Positions 1 through 10,171 of a stretch of 64,000 bases of DNA are shown here, piece by piece. Numbering within the stretch: position 1 is the first letter of the stretch; every line of letters starts with the position of its first letter. The stretch is from Mycoplasmopsis agalactiae PG2 (GTDB taxonomy: Bacteria; Bacillota_I; Bacilli_A; Mycoplasmatales; Metamycoplasmataceae): the NCBI RefSeq assembly GCF_000063605.1, contig NC_009497.1, forward strand, positions 186,001 to 250,000. Direction: 5' to 3'. Under the pieces are notes generated by a model that searched no databases, was not told the origin of the DNA, and saw nothing but the letters and a program-made list of their open reading frames with translations. The translations under genes were made by a program, and so were the position numbers.

Positions 1-316
1 TATTTATCAACCTAACGAAGTTATGAAAATTTTGAGTGAGCTTTTTGTGAAATATTGGGTTATCTTTGAATCATTCCAATTCAAAACACATCTTAGAAAC
101 TGGCTCAGTTGATTTTAATGACTTTCTTATTCGCTTTTCATATAAATTAAAATCAAAAAATTTATTGTATTCCCTTTCAAAAAAGGTTTGTTGGTATTCT
201 CCACATGATACAGCCAAAAATGTGGCAGATATAGCAATAGATGAGCCAATAAAAACAGGACAAATACCCGTTATTTGACCTTTTTTTAAAACAGATTTGT
301 AAAACTTTCTAACCAT
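1..316 (-). CDS. Lipoprotein of the protease-array family, 3' end cut by window edge
   Basis: Only the first ~105 codons are in the window. The start at 316 follows AAGGAAA with good spacing. The protein begins with a basic stretch, a hydrophobic segment and a lipobox-like FLAVSC, so it is probably a lipid-anchored surface protein. The next part (FDFNLYEKRI, then NFHNFVRLIN after a TGA read as Trp) aligns with the lipoproteins at 11701-13122 and 10172-11602 (FDFKLYEAKI, FYNFVKLINS), so it is a fourth member of that family. It lies directly downstream of, and overlaps by 31 bases, the S8 protease gene at 286-2585, as its paralogue does at 13122. Function unknown; family membership is clear from alignment by eye. 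Confidence 0.75.
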
Positions 317-2585
317 ACATTTTCCTTAAGATGTTCTCAATATTTTCAATTCATCTCAGTTACATAATTCTCATACTTCTCTAAAAATGGATGCCTTAAA
401 TAGTAGTGAAGATCCTTTACTTTGTTATCGTTAAGATTAATATTGTCTTTGTATGCAAGATATTCTAGTAAAAGTATTAAATATTTTTCTAACTCTGCAT
501 ATTTTATATATGTTGAATATGAATAATCACCCTCAGGATCTTTATTATAGAAATACACATGTTGCACGCTTGTGTGCGGTTCTTGACTATCAAGAATTAC
601 TTCTCGCGTAATACTATTTTTACTCTTATGCATGTCAGTTTCAATTGCGTAAATAGGAATATCACTAAAGTTTCAGTCGGGATCCTTTGACTTTTTATAC
701 TCTATTGCTTTCAATAAAAGTGGCAGTCATTTATTCCGAAACCAACTAATGTAAGGATTATTGTTTAGTTCATAAAGTTTCCAATATTCAGCAAACGATT
801 TTTTATGTTTCCAAACGAATGTTGAAGTTCAATATTTTCACTTTTTAGTTATGTTAGCACTATCATAAATTTGTAATACACCAGTACTACTTATAAAATT
901 TTTGCCAATCTCATGCGGTCTAACTCTTCTAATGTTTTTGCTATTCCAAATTTCTTTCATCTGAAGTATTTAGGAATACCAAAGCCAGTCTTGTTTTTAG
1001 CATTGTTTCTTCTTCAATATTCATCAGGCGATGTTATTCTGTCGAATGAAGAACTACTATACCAAGATGCTTTAGTTTTCGAATATGTTGCAGAGCTGGC
1101 CAACATTAATTTAACATCTTCAATTGACAGCTCTTGTTGCAATTTGCTCTGTAGACGTGAAATTATTCCTGTTATCATTGGTGCTGATTTGCTGGTTCCA
1201 TTGAAATTGATCATATAAAACATTTTGTTTTTAAATTCTTTATTATTTTTCGGTGATTCAATATATTTTTCTATCTCAGAATAATTGTTTCTGTGATAAT
1301 AACTTTTTAATAATCCAGCTTTATCATTCATTAGTGTATCGCCATATGCAGAAATAAGCGGATAGCTTCCATAACGGTTTTTTGCATAAGAACTAAAATT
1401 AGTTACAATATTCTTTCAGTTAACAGCCCCAACTGAAATAATTCCATCATGATAACGCGTACTTTGTCAATCTGTTATAGCATCAAATAAATTCTTTTTT
1501 TATTATTAACATCCAAAAAAGAATCAAAATTAAAAGGTCTTAATCAGTTTGTGTTTTCACCTTTGTATATTCATCTTATGTCATCAAATGTTTTGTCTAA
1601 AATCACTCTTATCACATATATCAAGTTAATATTACTGTTTCTTTCATCTTCATTAGGTCATAAATCAGATTGTCAATTTTGAGCTAAATTAAAGAAAGAT
1701 TTAAAGGCTCTGTAAATTTTATTTTTTGATATTCTGCCATCTTCAAGAAATTGCGGCTTATTTAAAAAATCATTATTTGTCATATATTCGCTTACTTCAT
1801 CATTGCTGTTGCCACTTGACTGAATTATTTTTATGTCATTTTCGAGGGCATATTCACCAATAGCTTTGTAAAAATTTTGAGTGTCTGAAGCTCTATAAAT
1901 TTGCTTATTATCCCTATATGTATAATAAATGATTGCCTTTGCTAAAATTTTGAATGAATGAAGCAATTCTTTTATATTTTGATGAGAAATCATAATTTTC
2001 TCATCAAAATCATAATATTTAATACCAATGCCACTACTATTCAAATTCTGAACAGCCTTTTTAACTTGGTAGTAGGGATCAACTGGCCCTAGACTCATAT
2101 TTATTAGCTTAATGCCATAATTGTTGTGCAAATTTTTTACACTTTTAATTAAGTTTTCGGATGTTTCATAGTATATTGAAGCATTAGGGTTGATGCCAAA
2201 ATCTGTTCCTATTATGGAAGTAACTGCATACCCATGATTACCTTTTTTATATGTACTATTGCTATTTGTCTTTTTGAACAAAAAGTCGCTATTTTGTGAA
2301 AGCAGATAATTGCTATCAAAATCATCAACTTCAATAATTCCAACTTTATCATATTTGCTGGATGAGTAGCTTGTTGGTACTCACTCTCTCTCTATCTCAT
2401 ACTCCTAGTTTGCTGTAATATGGAGTATACATCTTAACTAAGCGCTTATAGTCGTCTCAATTGATCAATTCTGAACTGTCTTTGTTTAATTTAACTTGGT
2501 TATTTGTTGCTGGAAGCACTGCCGAAACAGAAAAAAATGGTGCAAAAAGTATAGGGGTTAAAATTAATGTATTCAATCTCTTCAT
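286..2585 (-). pseudogene. Subtilisin-like (S8) serine protease, three frameshifts
   Basis: The gene begins at 2585 (MKRLNTLILTP, a signal peptide without lipobox) and ends at 286, inside the following lipoprotein gene. The S8 signatures are present: a V-x-V-x-D-x-D strand region (IIEVDDFDSN), the His motif NHGYAVTSIIG, NMSLG, the oxyanion SSGN, and the Ser motif NGTSKSAPMITG. The C-terminal third is rich in Trp/Tyr/Phe (TFVWKHKKSF, WFRNKWLP) and ends in KYWEHLKENVW. Comparison with the copy at 13071-15413 shows three reading-frame breaks: at an (AG)5 dinucleotide tract (about 2384-2393), at a run of seven A (T7 on the plus strand, 1495-1501), and at a run of five A (935-939). As written no full protease can be made; the dinucleotide tract alone could be phase-variable, but three breaks suggest decay. 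Confidence 0.85.
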
Positions 2586-2863
2586 ACTAACAAAATTATA
2601 TTTAATTTAGTGCTTATGGCAAATTCTGGAAATAATGAATAAGAATGCAAAAATGTATTCACACAATATGATGTTTAAGATAGTTATAAACCTTTATGCA
2701 TACTAAATTAAAAATATGCATGCTTTGATTACATAAATTATCAAATTAAATTACTTTGTATAAAAGTAAAATTTAAGACCTACTTTTATTTTCATAAATT
2801 TGTTCTAACAATAGCTTCTAATAGTACTAAAATATATAAACATAGACAAAGGTTGTTAATATT

Positions 2864-3586
2864 ATGAGTTTAATAGAAATTAAAAATGTAACTAAAAAAT
2901 ATGGCAACAAAGTCGTATTAGGGCCTATAAATTTAAAAATTGAAAAAGGCACTAGTGTTGCAATATTTGGTGCTAATGGCGCCGGAAAATCTACTTTATG
3001 TGAAATTATTGCTAATACTAAAAAGCAAAGTTCAGGCGAGGTTGAGTATGGCTTTGAAAAAAGCCAAATACCCTATAAAATAGGCATAAACTTCCAATCG
3101 CAAGTATATCCAAATTTTATTAATGTTAAAGAGTTAATAAATTTCTATAAAACCTTATACACAGGCATTTTGGACAAAGAATACTTTGAGATAATGATTG
3201 ATAAGTTCAAGCTAAAGGAATTATATAAACAAAAAGTTAACACACTTTCAGGCGGACAGCGCCAAAGAGTGAATTTATTTGTTTCACTATTCAACAAGCC
3301 CGATATTTATATTGGTGATGAAATAACAACAGGACTTGATATTGAGAGTCAACTAGAGATGATTAACTTACTAAAACAAGAAATCAAGGACAAAGGTATG
3401 ACTTTGATTTTAGTAAGTCACAATCTAAATGAAATAAAAGAGTTATGTGAAAGAATAATTTTTATTGATAAAGGCTTAATAATTGAAGATACACAAATTG
3501 ACAAAATTTTAGAAAATCATAAAACATTGCTAGATTATTATTTGGTAAAGATATCAAATAACAAGAAAGAAGGCAACAATGCATAA
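2864..3586 (+). CDS. ABC transporter ATP-binding protein
   Basis: A 240-residue cytoplasmic ATPase subunit of an ABC-2 type exporter. Walker A is FGANGAGKST (about residue 34), the Q-loop region is NFQSQ, the signature is LSGGQRQR, Walker B is IYIGDE followed by a switch histidine in LVSHN. The length is normal for a single-domain export ATPase. The start follows AAGG at moderate spacing. The permease gene begins 8 bases before this stop codon, so the two are translationally coupled and form one transporter. The substrate cannot be inferred; ABC-2 exporters of this kind move drugs, peptides or lipids. The gene is divergent from the protease gene at 2585. Confidence 0.93.
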   Translation: MSLIEIKNVTKKYGNKVVLGPINLKIEKGTSVAIFGANGAGKSTLCEIIANTKKQSSGEVEYGFEKSQIPYKIGINFQSQVYPNFINVKELINFYKTLYTGILDKEYFEIMIDKFKLKELYKQKVNTLSGGQRQRVNLFVSLFNKPDIYIGDEITTGLDIESQLEMINLLKQEIKDKGMTLILVSHNLNEIKELCERIIFIDKGLIIEDTQIDKILENHKTLLDYYLVKISNNKKEGNNA

Positions 3587-4331
3587 GCAATTTAAAGCAA
3601 TGTATGCTTTATTATTTAATTATTGAAAAAAGTCGTTTCATAATGTATTTTTTGCTTTTGTTTTTCCAGTAATGTTTTTGCTTATTTTAAGTGCAATTCC
3701 CACTTTTGAAGTTAATGATTTAATCCCTGGAATTATTGCTTCTGCTTGTCCTGTTGTGGGAATTGTTTCGCTTTCGATGTCTTTTAGTGATCTTAAGGAA
3801 ACAATTATTTATAAAAGAATATCCGTTTTGCCCTTAAAACCATGAATTTTTGTAGCCAGCATAATATCGTTTTACACAATATTAATTTGAATAAGTGCAC
3901 TTTGAGTGTTCATATTTTCCTTAACTTTTTGACACTCAAAAATAGCCTTAGGCAACATTAATTTTGGTTATATTATTCTAGGAATGATTTTTCTTTCAGT
4001 AATATGCTCATCACTAGGAGTTATAGTTGCTGTAATTGCTAGAGACTATAAAATGGCTAATGCACTTTCAATGTTATTTTACTTGCCTCCCGCATGAGTA
4101 TCAGGCATGTATCTACCTATTAGTGTAATTACAAAATCTTCTGTTTTGAAAATAATTGCAATGTGTCTTCCTTTTAGCTATCCAGTTGCCACAATTAATT
4201 ATGGCTGGAATAAGTCACTGCCATTATTATTTGATTCACCTATTTGAGTGTTTATTTTAATATCATTAGCAGTATCAGTTATTTTTGTTGTGCTTGCAAT
4301 AGTTGCATTTAAATTCAGAAAAAGAGTGTAA
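3579..4331 (+). CDS. ABC-2 type transporter permease
   Basis: A 250-residue integral membrane protein readable only with TGA as Trp. It shows about six hydrophobic segments (for example VFFAFVFPVMFLLILSAI near residue 25, and a last one IFVVLAIVAF before a basic C terminus FKFRKRV). Membrane topology, the conserved loop between segments (SFSDLKETIIYKRI, typical of ABC-2 permeases where a RLxxLP-type coupling helix follows) and the 8-base overlap with the ATPase gene identify it as the membrane partner of that ATPase. It is followed by a bidirectional terminator at 4393-4429. The transported substrate is unknown. Confidence 0.88.
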
Positions 4332-4392
4332 TTTGCCTTATTTATAGTGCTAATGGTAAATGTTAGTAGTTAATATATGGTCCATAAATATT

Positions 4393-4429
4393 AAAAAATG
4401 GATGAGCATTTAAGCTTTATCCATTTTTT
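4393..4429. terminator. Bidirectional intrinsic terminator
   Basis: Inverted repeat AAAAAATGGAT / ATCCATTTTTT with a 15-base loop, lying between the convergent ABC permease and 5'-3' exonuclease genes. T tracts on both strands allow use in both directions. Confidence 0.85.
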
Positions 4430-4554
4430 AATAATCTTTACCTAGAAAAAACTACTTATTAACTAGTATACATAAATAAAAAAGCTGGCTTAATTTCATG
4501 AGCGTAGCAAAATTGCATTAAGGTGTGTTATAAAAAACCCTGTTTTATAGCTCT

Positions 4555-5472
4555 TTAAGTCAATTTATACTTAGGTAAAAGCACATTAACATATGTATCT
4601 AGAATACTGTCAAATCCAAATTCTTTTAGTATTGATATTGCTTTATCTTGATTAAGCATTATTTTATAATCTTCAATATTAGTGTCCATTTCAACATATG
4701 AATTTAATATAGCTAATCTTTTGCAAAAATGAGCCGATTCACAATCATTTTCTAAATATTCTTTAGTTTTGCCAGTGATTTTATTTATATTTTCATAAAT
4801 TGCTTCCAATGTGCCGAATTCGTTTAGCAAACTTATAGCCTTTTTAGGCCCAATTCCAGCAACACCCTTTAGTTTATCTGATGAATCACCAGCTAAACCT
4901 TTATAGTCAGGAATTTGATTAGGATTAATGCCATATATATCAGCAAACTCATTGACGGTTTCTAGTTTATATTCAGTAAAATTTCCAACTTTTTTAACTA
5001 CTTTTATTATGCTATTGTTTTGATTAACCAATTGAAGCAAATCTTTATCTTTAGAATAAATATAGTTATTAAATTGAGAATTATGTTTTGCAATTGTTGC
5101 TATTAAGTCATCTGCTTCATAGCCCACTTTTTCAAATCACTTTATATTCATTGCACTAAGAATTTTTTTAGCCAAATCAAACTGTTCAAAAATTATTTCA
5201 GGTGCCTTTTCCCTGCCAGCCTTATAATCATCATACTCTTCATGTCTTTTAGTCTTGCCTTTAGCATCAAAAGCAATAAACAAATGCGTTGGATTATAAA
5301 ATTTAATTAGCTTAAATAAAGTTTGGAAAAACACATGGACACCATTAGTTGTTGTGCCGTCCTTAGCAACTAGAACACTATTAGGATTATATTTATTATA
5401 TGAGGCATAAAATGATTGAAAAATCAAGAAGTTGCCATCTACTAAAAGCATAAGTTTATTTTCACTATTCAT
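4555..5472 (-). CDS. Stand-alone 5'-3' exonuclease (PolA N-terminal-type)
   Basis: A 305-residue protein matching the flap/5'-3' exonuclease domain of DNA polymerase I, encoded alone as in many mollicutes that lack a full PolA. Visible metal-binding and helical-arch motifs are LLVDGNFL, FIAFDAKGKTKRHEEYDDYKAGR, GYEADDLIATIA, YSKDKDLLQL and the helix-hairpin-helix region GLAGDSSDKLKGVAGIGPKKA. It should remove RNA primers and flaps during lagging-strand synthesis and repair. ATG at 5472 lies 1 base after the dnaE stop and follows AAGGAA, so it is preferred over the upstream in-frame TTG at 5481. It is cotranscribed with dnaE. One TGA (5137-5139) is read as Trp. Confidence 0.95.
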
Positions 5473-5473
5473 A

Positions 5474-8407
5474 CTATTCAATTCCTTGTCATGAATCTAG
5501 ATACATTTTATTGCCATTTGAACGAATATGAGCTTCAATAATATCGCCTTTGTTTAAGGCTCTATATTTAGTTAAATTGTTTTTGTTAACAAAAAATGTG
5601 TAATTTAAAGTGCGGTCACATACTTCAATAATTGCATATGGCTTGTCTTTAGGCTCTTTTTTAATTATTATCTCAATAGCAGTACTAAAGCTACCCTGCA
5701 TTTTTAGTAAGTCAGATAGTCTATATTTATATTTTTTTTCGTATTGCACTGTTTTATAGGCATTATAGATATTTCCAAGCAGTTCAATTTCATTTCTTGA
5801 TTCTTCTTCTAAATTAAATTTAGATTGCATCTCAATGTTCTCTGAAGCTTTTTTATAGCCTTCAAAGTCTAAATTGTTAGCTATGTCAGCAAATGAATTA
5901 GCACCCTTGCTAAGCAGGTTGTATTCCTCTTGCATAAGCAAATCTACGCCACCAATATAGTCTTGGTAACCAAAACTACGAAATACATTTGCTCTAATTA
6001 GTGTGCTTATCATCGAATTTTTTATGCCCGCAAATCTTAGGCGTAGCAAGATTTCAAAAAGTGATAAATCTTTATATTGTCCATTTTCTTTAATATCTAG
6101 AGCAATTTTTTTAATGCTCTCAGCTCCTAAACCTTTGATCATATTAAAAGGAAGATAAATATCACCATTATCAACTATGGCTGAGTTAGTAAAATGAATA
6201 ATGCTTGGTGAGTAAACACTAAAATTCATGTTTTTTAATTCATTAACAAACGAAGCAATCTTATTTTGATCACCATATGAGTTAGAAATAAGTGCACTAA
6301 AGTAAACCTGTGGATATCTGGCTTTATAGTAAGCCATTTTCATTGTTAAGTAAGCATATGATACAGCATGCGATTTATTAAATCCATATTGAGCAAACTT
6401 CTCAATTTTGTCATAAATTTTAGTTAATGATTCAATACTGAAATTATTTCTAAGTCCGCCTTCAAAAAAAGTGTTTCTATATTTATGTAGCTCTGCTTCA
6501 TTTTTCTTGCTTATTGCTCTTCTTAGTAAATCAGCTTGTGCAAAAGACATTTTTGCAACAGCTTGAGCTATTTCCATTATTTGCTCTTGATAAATGATAA
6601 TACCGTATGTTGGGGCAACAATTTCATCATAGACTGGATCTATTTTTTCAATTAATTTTGGATTTTTTCTATTATTTGCATAGTCTTTAATATATTCCTT
6701 TGGCCCAGGTCTATAAAGAGAAATAATAGCAAAAAGGTCTTCAAAACTCTGGATGCCAACTTTTTTAATTGTGCTTTTCATGCCAGAAGATTCAATTTGA
6801 AAAAGTCCTTCAGTGTTGCCATTATTAAGTAAGTTTATGGCCATTGGGTCTTGCAACTCTAAGTCATTTTCATAGACTAATTCGTCAAAAAGCTTTAGCT
6901 TGCTAATTCTTTTTTCAATATGCTTGATTTCTGTTAAAGTCTTAAGCCCTAGTAAGTCAATTTTTAGCAAGCCAAAGTCTTCTACAAATTCCATCGGCAC
7001 TTGCACTTGCAAGAATGAATAAGCATTTTCAAACACTGGAACATATTCATTTAGATCTTTATCAGAAATAATTAAACCAGCTGCATGAATTCCATATTGA
7101 CGAGGAAGTCCTTGCAATTTTGAAACATGATTTATAAACTTTTCATAGTCTTTTAATGATGATACTTCTTTATTAAAAGTTAGATTTTTTGCAAATTCTT
7201 CTTCAATAGATGAATAATTTGCAAAAGCATTTATAGACTTACTTATTCTATTAACATCAGAAAGAGGTATATCAAGCATTCTTCCTACATCTCTTATAGC
7301 TTGTTTTGTTCCCATTGTTTGAAAAGTTGAAATAACAGCTACTTTACTTTTGCCATATTTATTTTGTAAATAGGCAAAAATTTCATCACGTCTGTCATCT
7401 TGAATATCAATATCAATGTCAGGTCATGAAACTTTATCAATATTTAAAAATCTTTCAAACAAAAGATTGTATTTTAGAGGATTAATTTTTGTAATGCCTA
7501 GTAAATAGCTAATCAATGAACCAGCAGCACTACCTCTACCTGGTCCAATTGATATGCCATTATTATCAGCATACTCGATCATATCTGAAATTATTAAAAA
7601 ATAGTTAATAAAAACTAGTTTTTTAATCACTGAACATTCATAATTTATTCTGTCGTTAACAGCTGTTTTATAGGGTAATAAAGCTTTTTTGTGTTTCGCA
7701 AGTCCTTGCTTTATTTTTTCAATAAAAAGCTCATAGTTTTTTTCTTCACTTTCACAAAAAGAAGCTAATTTAAGTTCTTTTTTAGGAAAAGTCACATTGC
7801 AATTATCAACAATAAAATTAATTCTAGCTAAAAAGTCGGAATCAGTTGTATAGTCTTCAAAATAACTAAAATTATAATTAGCTTCTTTATTGTTTCCTAG
7901 CTTTAAGAGAATATTAAGTGTTTCGTTGTCCTCAACATCAATTAATTTGTTTTCTTTTACATAAATTGAGTTTGGAATTGAAGAATCAGGCGAAGAAATG
8001 TAGTAATTTTTATTATCAGAAAGCTTATGATGTTCATTTTTTGCATACAGTCCATTTGATGGGTGGTCAATAATGAAAAGGTTGTCACTAATAATGTCAC
8101 TGAGCTTAATTTCTTCTCTAGATTTTTTTAAAATAAGTGAGTTAATTAGCTTAAAACCTTCATAATTTTTAGCAAGCAAAATAAATCTAGATTCTTCAAC
8201 ATCTAAATCAACTCCAATAATAGGTTTAATTTCATAAGCTGCACATTGTTTTAAAAATTCACCTAAAGCAAACATGTTATTATGGTCACTTAAAACAACA
8301 GCCCTTTTGCCATTTTCTTTAGATAGTCTAACTAAATCTTTTACTTTAATTAATGATTCTAAAAATGAATATTCAGTAGTGTTATATAAGTCTATAAATT
8401 CATTCAT
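5474..8407 (-). CDS. dnaE: DNA polymerase III alpha subunit, DnaE type
   Basis: A 977-residue replicative polymerase subunit. The N-terminal PHP domain is visible (VVLSDHNN at residues 38-44), followed by the polymerase palm motif GPGRGSAAGSL and PDIDIDIQDDRR near residue 330, which carries catalytic aspartates, then FNKSHAVSYA and the RPGP motif of the thumb/fingers region. Mycoplasmas carry PolC and a second DnaE; the lack of an internal exonuclease insertion and the length identify this as DnaE. The TGA at 7424 is Trp and the frame is continuous. The ATG at 8407 has no ribosome binding site but a TATAAT only 6 bases upstream, suggesting a leaderless transcript shared with the exonuclease gene. 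Confidence 0.96.
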
Positions 8408-8413
8408 ATGATT

Positions 8414-8419
8414 ATTATA
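8414..8419 (-). promoter_or_regulatory. -10 box of dnaE, leaderless arrangement
   Basis: TATAAT on the minus strand, six bases before the dnaE ATG, with no Shine-Dalgarno sequence in between. Transcription would start at or next to the ATG. Confidence 0.6.
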
Positions 8420-8544
8420 TTTTATTAAGCAATTACAGAAAGCATCAGGGAGGATTATTTATTAAAAATAAATAATTTTGTTGATTTGCATAAATCAGAA
8501 TTATTTTAATTTACTTAGGTTTGAAAATATGAAATTTTCCTAAA

Positions 8545-8563
8545 GAGACTATAAAACAGTCTC
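8545..8563. other. Hairpin with dispersed-motif loop
   Basis: Perfect 6-bp stem GAGACT / AGTCTC enclosing ATAAAAC. The core is one of the exact copies of the dispersed CTATAAAACAG motif. It sits between divergent dnaE and the lipoprotein gene, with no T tract on the plus strand, so it is not an obvious terminator. Confidence 0.5.
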
Positions 8564-8636
8564 ATCAGAATAACAGCATAATTATTTGGTACATTCAGTA
8601 TTAAAAATATAAAATTATTTTTGTTAGAGGTTATTT

Positions 8637-10058
8637 ATGAAGAGAAGTAAAAAGATTTTATTAACTACTGCTTTTGTTCCACTACTAAGCACTGCTTTAG
8701 CAGCAAAATGTGAGGATAAAGAAAATAATAGCAGCAATAAAAAACCACCTGCAGCAAAACCAAGCGATCCTGTGTTGCCTAAAAAACCAGGCGAATCGCA
8801 ACCTGAGCCATCAAAGCCAGATGACACTACCAATAATAATGATGTTAATTTTAGCGATATAGAATCATTAAGCAAAAGTTTAAAAATAACAAATTATTCA
8901 TACAGTAAACTAGATCCTAAGACGGCCTTAAGCGAGATATTAAAAGACGAAAGTATCTTTTTTAAAGATGTTTTCGGCGAAAAAGTCTTAGAGTTATATA
9001 ATCTAAAAATTAGCTCAGAATCAGTTAAGTATGACTTTGATGAAGGCTTATTAATTAATCTCGCTATTAGTTTTACAAAGAAAAATGTTACAAAAACATT
9101 TGATTTTACAATTGCTGGATTCAAAAAGAAAGAACAAAATAGCAATAGCTCGAACAAGAAAGAGAATTACATAAGTGCTAAAGAGCCTGATGAAAAAATT
9201 AAGGGTTTATTCCCATCATTAATTGCGAGAATGCTTTTATATGTTGATAATCCAGAAAGATATAAGGATATTACAAGTAATAATAAAGTGAATTATGAAG
9301 CATTATTAAATGCTAATGGTAAATATTTTAGTACTAACACTACACCATTTGGTCCTGGAACTAAAGAAGCATTTTTTACATATAACGAGAATTTAAGAGA
9401 AGAGTATATTGACAAGATTGTTGCAGCTGGATATGACGATAGTGCAGGCACTTTACAATTAGAAGTTGAAATCAAAAACAATCCAGAGAAGAATAGCAAC
9501 GAGCCATCAATAACCAAAACTTTTTCTTTTGCAGGCTTAAAAAAGGCAGATTTGCAAAATCCAACTAACAATGTAATTGGTTTTTCATTAACGCCTATGT
9601 CATTTAAAAATTTGCAAATCGTTAAAAGCATTTTATCTAAAAGGACTAAGGAAAGCATTAAAGCAGGAGAAAATATATTAAAAGATGTTGATGAAAATCA
9701 ACAAAAATTCTTAAAACAAAAAATAGTAAGCGAGCTTAATGTCTATATAAGTGATAGCAATAAAGCTTATCAAGATGGCTTTAGCCAATCTGCAAAAGTG
9801 TTAGATTTGCCTTCATTAGGAAACAGTTTTGTACTATATCCATTTTTTACTTGGATAGGCACTGAATCTATATTTGATTTAAAACTAGAATTAGTAACTG
9901 GTGATACAGGTAAACTAAAGCTTTCATTTAATATTAAGTTGCCAGTTTTTGCACAAGGAATTGGAGATCTCAAGGATTATTCTAATTCAAATAACAAGCA
10001 GATATTGATCCCTGTTTTTACAGAAGCAAACATCGATCAGTTTACGTTTAAAAAATAA
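8637..10058 (+). CDS. Surface lipoprotein (possibly LppA/P72-like)
   Basis: A 473-residue predicted lipoprotein: basic start MKRSKK, hydrophobic segment, then lipobox ALAAKC with the lipidated Cys at about residue 24. Residues ~25-70 are a low-complexity linker rich in Pro, Lys, Ser and Asn. The body contains a twice-seen element with KTFDFTIAGFKK (about residue 156) and KTFSFAGLKK (about 288), indicating two related domains; this spacing recalls the LppA/P72 lipoproteins of ruminant mycoplasmas, but that assignment is tentative. No TGA codon interrupts it. AGAGG stands 7 bases before the ATG. A strong terminator follows at 10073. Likely displayed on the cell surface; role unknown. Confidence 0.85.
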   Translation: MKRSKKILLTTAFVPLLSTALAAKCEDKENNSSNKKPPAAKPSDPVLPKKPGESQPEPSKPDDTTNNNDVNFSDIESLSKSLKITNYSYSKLDPKTALSEILKDESIFFKDVFGEKVLELYNLKISSESVKYDFDEGLLINLAISFTKKNVTKTFDFTIAGFKKKEQNSNSSNKKENYISAKEPDEKIKGLFPSLIARMLLYVDNPERYKDITSNNKVNYEALLNANGKYFSTNTTPFGPGTKEAFFTYNENLREEYIDKIVAAGYDDSAGTLQLEVEIKNNPEKNSNEPSITKTFSFAGLKKADLQNPTNNVIGFSLTPMSFKNLQIVKSILSKRTKESIKAGENILKDVDENQQKFLKQKIVSELNVYISDSNKAYQDGFSQSAKVLDLPSLGNSFVLYPFFTWIGTESIFDLKLELVTGDTGKLKLSFNIKLPVFAQGIGDLKDYSNSNNKQILIPVFTEANIDQFTFKK

Positions 10059-10072
10059 GCCAGAAACAGACA

Positions 10073-10098
10073 AAAAATTGAGCAAGGGCTCAATTTTT
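10073..10098. terminator. Bidirectional intrinsic terminator
   Basis: AAAAATTGAGC / GCTCAATTTTT with a 4-base loop, followed on the plus strand by a long T tract and on the minus strand by T6. It serves the convergent lipoprotein gene (plus) and the array lipoprotein ending at 10172 (minus). Confidence 0.9.
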
Positions 10099-10171
10099 GT
10101 ATTTTTTTTTCCAAAATTACTATAAAACAAGGGTATAAATAAAATTGCTGCATTATAGATATTGCATTAAA

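Noticed and set aside
913-1218. Plus-strand reading frame opposite S8 protease 1
   Set aside because: It is a shadow of the minus-strand protease, with no ribosome binding site or recognisable domain.
5472-5481. TTG at 5481 as start of the 5'-3' exonuclease
   Set aside because: ATG at 5472 is better spaced from AAGGAA and avoids overlap with the dnaE stop.
8624-9973. Minus-strand reading frames opposite the lipoprotein at 8637
   Set aside because: Low-complexity shadows of the Asn/Ser/Lys-rich lipoprotein coding strand.
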